Shown in pieces: positions 59,242-64,000 of a stretch of DNA of 64,000 bases. This stretch comes from Excoecaria cochinchinensis (Eukaryota > Streptophyta > Magnoliopsida > Malpighiales > Euphorbiaceae). The stretch lies in NCBI GenBank assembly GCA_947683425.1, contig CANTUQ010000020.1, forward strand, positions 4,715,001 through 4,779,000, read 5' to 3'. The position numbers were made by a program, and so were the translations under genes. Each line of letters begins with the position of its first letter. Position 1 is the first letter of the stretch. The notes beneath the pieces were generated by a model. That model made no database searches and was not told the DNA's origin. It saw only the letters and a program-made list of their open reading frames with translations.

Positions 59242-60579
59242 CATCATCATTTTGTTTTACTATTGTCCCTTTCTCCTCACCATTATTGTTATTTTATTAT
59301 TATTATTATTATTACTATTGTTCTTATTATCATCATTATTATTATTATTATTGTTATTATCATTATTATTATGATTGTTACTATTATCTTTATTGTTACT
59401 ATTATGTTAACATGAATTATTTTTAATCTGTCTTGCATGTAAACTACTTGGGTATTAAATTAACATATCTTATACCTACTTTGTCTTTATTTGATTAATT
59501 TTTAGAATTATTACTAATGTTTTTTTAATATTATTTTTTTTTTCAGTCTGAGATTAAAACATGACTTGCATTATGCGGGCGTACTCGTGACCACCCAGAG
59601 GGGTCACACGCGTAGGAAATTGCATCGTTTAGTAAGGCCTTTCCTTTTCCTCCTCTTATTGTTGTGCTTGTTTATAAATAAATATTTCATTTATGCACGC
59701 GTGGGATAAAAAAATCACAAAAATATTTTTTTGTAATTAAATCGAAATTTTTACTAATGAAATTGGGACCAATGTCCCTCATTTTAGACAAAGAATGTAA
59801 AATGTCACAATAAAACGAAGAGTTAGATTTTCTCTAAAAATGGGATCACTCATCCCGATTTTTCAAGCTAGCAATCAAATAACTCTTCGACCCCTTTTCA
59901 AAATAAGCGCGAAGGGACCAATGTTCCTAAACCAAACAAATGTCCCGATTTATGTATGCACTCTTATGTTTGACTTTATTTGTTTATTTTAAATATATAT
60001 TCATGTATTTTCCTTTAGGCCCTTGTAATTAATTTCGGGGCAACATTATTTAATTTCCATTTGGGATTGTATTCCGTCCTAATTTATATTTTTAATTTTC
60101 TTTTATTTGTGGTTGTATTCCGCCCCAATTTTCCTTATAATTGTGTGCTTAATGTGTTTATTGCTTTATTTATCGCTTTCTTTATTGCTTTCCTTTATTG
60201 CTTTTGAGTGCTTGCAATGCGCTTTTAATTAAAATGCATTAATCGTATGAGATGATAGATAGAATTTTATGAAATTAAAAACTCATTTATAATTAACCAA
60301 GACATAAATAAGAGTGAAGTTTCGAACACCATCTCTGGCTTAGACCAATAGAGGTTAGAGACCTTTCCCAATTTCTTGTAAATTGGGTGGCGACTCCAAG
60401 ATACCTCAAAGGTGCCTAAAGGTGTCAGAGGCTAGATGATCCTTTCCAATGTTCTATTGGAAAGGATGTATCTAAGATATCTCATAGCATCCAAGATCAA
60501 AAAGACGCGAACCAATCCCTCGAGCCCTAAAAGTGGGTCTCGCCTATGAGGGCCTTTGTTAGGTTCGGCGTGCGTCATA
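58366..60579 (+). mobile_element. T-family LTR T5: 3' LTR of Tat1
   Basis: It starts TGTAGACGCCAGGTCCCGAG after the polypurine tract and ends GGCGTGCGTCATA. It is collinear with T3: GC patch (58570-58625, CGCCCC/GGGGCG stem), ATT microsatellite (59188-59400), 'ttgtattccgccc' block (60065-60125) and two tail stem-loops. The larger loop (60439-60467) has a perfect 12-bp stem. Beyond 60579 the sequence switches to Tat2 coding remains, so Tat1 appears inserted in Tat2. Confidence 0.85.
59188..59400. repeat. (ATT)n microsatellite, interrupted
   Basis: ATT triplets run perfectly to about 59240, then with substitutions to about 59400. The poly-Ile/Leu/Tyr reading frames over it are by-products. Confidence 0.93.
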
Positions 60580-61084
60580 CTATGAGCAGCCTAATCACAG
60601 GGCGGATCAATATTACACCTTCTACCAACACACCACGCATTTTGTAGACTATTATCAAACTTTAAGGGATCGGGTTCAAGACCTCATTGATAGCAAATAA
60701 ATTACCAATCCAGAGTGCCACAAGAAGTAGGCGAGGAAAAGGAAGGCAATTCGTGAGGAATGATAACAGACAATCGTCTGCAGCATCTGGGTTGACAGGA
60801 ATGAAAAATGATAGTTATTTAGATGTTTTCTTTTCATTCTAGAACCATTTAATGATGACATTTTTAAATCTGATTTTTATTAAATGAAATGAATGGTTTT
60901 GCTTATCTGTGTGATATTTTTTTATGATTTTACTATGCATAATCATGACACATTCATATTTGACATTGGTTCAATTGATGCCATCCCATTTAATATCAAA
61001 ATATTGGGAACCTAAAGAAAAATCTTAATAGTATCTAATGTGACTCCTGAAGAGAGATTAAAAGAGAGAAAATAAAAAAGATAT
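60580..61084 (+). pseudogene. Tat2 gag C-terminal remnant and spacer
   Basis: 60595-60705 matches the second YC..HQ...IQDLIDSK module of Tat1 (42147-42260), and 60715-60985 matches the Tat1 spacer. No open frame of length. The left part of Tat2 is displaced by the Tat1 insertion. Confidence 0.7.
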
Positions 61085-61320
61085 GAAAAAGTCTTGCTCT
61101 GGACCTATGAAGACACGCCGAGAAATGATCATGAAGTCTCCAAACACGCAATGAAAACATATTCCAATCATGGATCAGTCAAGCAAAAACTCAAAAAACT
61201 CAAGCCAGAATGGGCAGAAAAGGTTAAAAGAAGGAATCCGCGAGCAGAAAGTAAGGCTAAATCTTCTATCGAAATACAACACCCGACTTGCTTGGTCAAC
61301 ATTATTCAAAATTGTTAAGG
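61085..61320 (+). pseudogene. Tat2 protease/RT boundary remnant
   Basis: LLWTYEDTPRNDHEVSKHAM and GSVKQKLKKLKPEW match the pre-RT block of Tat elements and the Tat1 remnant at 42640-42770. A second frame then reads FLLKYNTRLAWSTLFKIV, a degraded 'YPEWLVNIV'-type block. The RT core is missing, as in Tat1. Confidence 0.72.
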
Positions 61321-61556
61321 AGAGAAGTGCACGCATGGGAGAACTATCAGGATTCAAACAAAGCTTGTCAAGCTTAAAAAAAACAAAAAAAATAAAAAAA
61401 TAAAAAAAAATAAAAAAAAGAAGAAGAAGAAGAAATGGGAAAAAGAAAGGAAAGTCATCTGGGGGCAAGCTTTATTCAAATCCCGTTAATCTACACACAC
61501 CCGTACTCTGCCATTCTTCTCGGCTTCTGAAAAGGACCAAAAGTTATTGGCTTACA
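61321..61556 (+). other. Tat2 deletion junction with A-rich run
   Basis: An A-rich tract (61375-61450) is followed by the 'tctgggggcaagctttattcaaatcccgtt' block also seen in Tat1 at 43049-43078. There is no coding motif until the integrase. Confidence 0.6.
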
Positions 61557-61835
61557 ATGGATACGGATTACTCGAGCTTGGGGATAGATATCTTACGGAA
61601 AGTGCACCCTACGGCCACAACCAGACATAGACCCACTATAATTACTATTGCCTACTTCACCAAGTGGGTGGAAGCCGGGTGCTTTAGGAAAGTCGATGCT
61701 CGGGATATGGACAAGTTCATCGAAAGAAATCTGATGTGTCATTATAGTCCCCCGCACCACATTGTGTTCAAGGACGGAGGGCAGTTTGTGCCTAAAGCTA
61801 TGAAGTCGCTCTAGAAGTATGGCATTAAGCATCAT
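61557..61835 (+). pseudogene. Tat2 integrase catalytic-core fragment
   Basis: LGIDILRKVHPTA supplies the first catalytic Asp block, AYFTKWVEAG is the signature of Tat/Ogre integrases, and VFKDGGQFVPKAM covers the second Asp. A TAG at 61812-61814 and the CACTA insertion after KYGIKHHN (61830s) end it. Tat1 lacks this core, so Tat2 is the less deleted copy here. Confidence 0.78.
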
Positions 61836-61854
61836 AACTACAAGAAAAATAGAA

Positions 61855-62150
61855 TTTCCCGACGGAAATTCCCGACGGAAAATAAGGAATTTCCGTCGGG
61901 AAACTAAATTGCCGACGGAAATGCATTCCGTCGGCAATATAGTCGTAGGCAAATTTCCCGACGGAAAAAATTCCGTCGGGAAATTTGCCGACGGAAAATC
62001 AATTTCCGTCGGTAATTTTACCGACGGAAATTAAATTTCGTCGGTAAAATTACCGACGAAAAATTTTTTCCATCGGGAATTACCGACGGAAAATGATTTT
62101 CCGTCGGCAAATTTCCCGACGGAAATTAAATTTCCGTCGGGAAATTTTAA
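61855..62150. repeat. left subterminal repeats, motif CCGACGGAAA
   Basis: About 14 direct and inverted copies of (C)CCGACGGAAA, often as immediate inverted pairs around 5-10 bp. Confidence 0.85.
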
Positions 62151-62159
62151 AAATTAAAA

Positions 62160-62450
62160 AAAAAATTAAATAATAATAATAACAATACAATTTATAAATA
62201 AATAATAATAATAACAATACAATTAACATAAATAAATAATAATAATAACAATACAATTTATAAATAAATAATAATAATAACAATACAATTAACATAAATA
62301 AATAATAATAATAATAACAATACAAATAACATAAATAAATAATAATAATAACAATACAAATTATAAATAAATAATAATAATAACAATACAAATTAACATA
62401 ATAATAATAATAATAATTTAATAATAATAATATGTTGAATAATAATAATA
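62160..62450. repeat. AT-rich tandem array, about 40-bp unit
   Basis: Units of 'AATAATAATAACAATACAA' followed by 'TTTATAAATA' or 'TTAACATAAATA' alternate six to seven times; the reverse frame gives poly-Tyr. Confidence 0.85.
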
Positions 62451-62679
62451 ACTAAAATTAACACTAATTAACAATAATAATCATAATATGAAAAATTCTA
62501 TTAATAAATTTAATAACAATAAAGTTTTAAGAAATATAAATTTAAACAATAATTAAAATTTACCAATATTCATATAACATAAATAAAATAATAATAATAT
62601 TAATAATAATAATAATTCTTATTATACCCAACAATAATAATAATAATAATAAATAAAAGAGAGAGGCAGATCCGTACCT

Positions 62680-62750
62680 GGCGCCGGAGGAGGAGGAGAG
62701 GTGGTCGGCGGCGACTGGGCAGAGGGCAGAAACGGGGAGAGGAGAGGGAG

Positions 62751-62783
<33 letters not shown>

Positions 62784-62912
62784 GGGAAGGGAAGGAGGAG
62801 CGGGAAAAGAGGGAGGGAGGGGAGGCCGATCGGCACCGGAGGGAGGGGGAGGGGCGGTGGTCGGCGGCGACTGGGCAGAGGGCAGAAACGGGGAGAGGAG
62901 AGGGAGGAGAGG

Positions 62913-62952
<40 letters not shown>

Positions 62953-63120
62953 GGGAAGGAGGAGCGGGAAAAGAGGGAGGGAGGGGAGGGACGGTGCGCC
63001 GATCGGCGCCGGAGGGAGGGGGAGGGGCGGTGGTCGGCAGCGGCTGGGCAGAGGGAGGAGAGACGGCGCGAGGAGAGGGAGAAGAGAGAAAGAGAGAGAA
63101 GAGAGAGAGAGAGAAAAAAA
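62680..63120. repeat. GA/GC-rich tandem triplication
   Basis: Three copies (starts near 62681, 62833 and 63005; period about 150-170 bp) share 'GCCGGAGGAGG...GGTGGTCGGCGGCGACTGG', 'GGGCAGAAACGGGGAGAGG' and a (GA)n run. The plus strand is overwhelmingly purine. The 147-codon Arg/Glu/Gly frame across it is a by-product. Confidence 0.85.
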
Positions 63121-63144
63121 AGAGGGAAATTTAATTTAATTTAA

Positions 63145-63735
63145 TTTTAGCGACGGAAAGCATCTTCCGTCGCTAAAAAAAGAGAGGGAAATGAAAATTT
63201 TGTATTTTTAGCGACGGAAAGCATATTCCGTCGCTAAAAAGAGAGGGAAATTAAATTTTTTTATTTTTAACGACGGAAAGCATCTTCCGTCGCTAAAAAA
63301 AAGAGAGGGAAATGGAAATTTTGTATTTTTAGCGACGGAAAGCATATTCCGTCGCTAAAAATAGCGACGGAATATTCAAACCGTCGCTAAATTTAGCGAC
63401 GGTTTTTTTATACCGTCGCTATTTTAGCGATGGATTTTTATTCCGTCGCTAAAAATACAATTAAGTTTTTTTTTTCAGCGACGGAAAAGAATTTCCGTCG
63501 CTATTTTTAGCGACGGTTTATAAAAACCGTCGCAAATATCGGTCGGCAATTTTGGTGGGAAATGTTGGCGCCATTTTTAGCAACGGATTTTATTTTCCGT
63601 CGCTATTTACCGACGGAATTTAAATTCCGTCGGTAAATAGCGACGGAAATTAAATTCCGTCGCTAATTAGCGACGGAGCTTAATCTCCGTCGCTATTTAG
63701 CGACGGAAATGACTCCGTCGCTAAATTTCCGTCGC
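63145..63735. repeat. right subterminal repeats, motif TAGCGACGGAA
   Basis: About 20 words of TAGCGACGGAA/TTCCGTCGCTA in both orientations; the first four units repeat with a 65-75 bp period together with an AGAGAGGGAAAT block. Confidence 0.87.
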
Positions 63736-63745
63736 TAAATGGATC

Positions 63746-64000
63746 CGTATTGCCCTCAAGGCCAATGGGGAGGTAGGGGGTGTTAACAAGAATGTCAAGA
63801 AGATCTTAGCCAAGATGGTTCAAAACAATTGCAACATGCGAACATGTTAGACAAGAATAGGTCGCGTGCTTATTATCACAATCGAATCTATCAGAAAAGA
63901 CTTGCTCAATTATTTGGAAAGAAGGTTTGGAAACACTCGCTGGAAAGGAGGCAATTCAGTCTCCAGGCAAATGAAACCAAGCATCCTGGACATACAAGGT
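63746..64000 (+). pseudogene. Tat2 integrase C-terminal remnant
   Basis: Across frames: NKNVKKILAKMVQNN (region after the catalytic Glu), then DKNRSRAYYHNRIYQKRLAQ, KKVWKHSLERRQFSLQANET, the post-core segment that Tat1 also has at 43400-43520. The expected catalytic Glu block reads NGEVGGVNK. Stops and frameshifts are present. It continues past the window. Confidence 0.75.

Larger units (their letters stand above)
61836..63745 (+). mobile_element. degraded CACTA-like element in Tat2 integrase
   Basis: The left end AACTACAAGAAAAATAG differs from CACTACAAGAAAA at one base. Subterminal words CCGACGGAAA/TTTCCGTCGG (61855-62150) and TAGCGACGGAA/TTCCGTCGCTA (63145-63735) fill both flanks. No right terminal repeat or 3-bp duplication is recognisable. 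It separates KYGIKHHN from the next integrase block (YCPQ...NKNVKKILAKM), so it inserted within coding sequence. The interior is only low-complexity repeats. The two flanks use different words, so two elements may be merged. Confidence 0.75.

Noticed and set aside
62701..63144. 147-aa Arg/Glu/Gly-rich ORF
   Set aside because: It is an open frame through a purine-only tandem repeat with no stops by composition; no domain.

Overview
This window looks like repeat-dense intergenic chromatin from a large flowering-plant genome, probably a eudicot, although the species cannot be fixed from the sequence. I find no intact host gene, rRNA, tRNA or CRISPR array. Almost every base belongs to LTR retrotransposons of the Ty3/gypsy superfamily or to CACTA DNA transposons, which have inserted into one another. 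Family labels used below: K = Tekay/Del-like LTR (TGTCACACCCC or TGTAACATCCC ... GGTGTTACA, about 2.6-3 kb); T = LTR beginning TGTAGACA and ending GCGTCACA (about 2.2-3.8 kb), linked to a Tat-lineage element; R = 4.3-kb LTR of a coding-less element; plus an Athila-like element with 1.6-kb LTRs.

Layout. 1-509: 3' end of a T LTR, inserted in the integrase of a minus-strand Tekay-like element (510-7037 internal; PBS 7021-7032; 5' LTR from 7038). Its gag is split by a K solo LTR (3613-6665, duplication AAACC). 7038-11723: a K/T/K mosaic. 11724-30678: a head-to-tail array of three R LTRs separated by two 300-bp internal segments that hold a tRNA-Met-type primer site and a polypurine tract. The third R LTR is split by a T solo LTR (23263-28601, duplication CACCC), itself split by a K solo LTR (24675-27315, duplication ATCAT). 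30679-34472: a minus-strand T LTR with an internal tandem duplication. 34473-35024: a truncated K LTR. 35025-44754 and 57449-60579: a Tat-lineage element (Tat1) with decayed gag, deleted pol, 3' UTR minisatellite and 3' T LTR. Tat1 carries a CACTA element (35272-39365, duplication ATC) that captured pieces of two host genes (a PRISE/VEP1-type reductase and a CobW-type zinc chaperone). It also carries a complete 12.7-kb Athila-like element (44755-57448, duplication GTGGT/GTGCT), which contains another K solo LTR (51493-54125, duplication TTATG). 60580-64000: a second Tat copy (Tat2), interrupted in its integrase by a degraded CACTA element (61836 to about 63745).

No genes work together here in a pathway. 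The biology is in the structure of the elements. The LTR families repeatedly carry clusters of short GC-rich palindromes whose core differs between copies. T LTRs end in arrays of stem-loops whose stems co-vary. K LTRs keep a splice-donor-like site and a UUCG-capped hairpin. Tat1 and Tat2 share the same pol deletion, as expected for a mobilised non-autonomous lineage. Most stop codons in the broken ORFs look like C-to-T (or G-to-A) changes, as expected after cytosine methylation.
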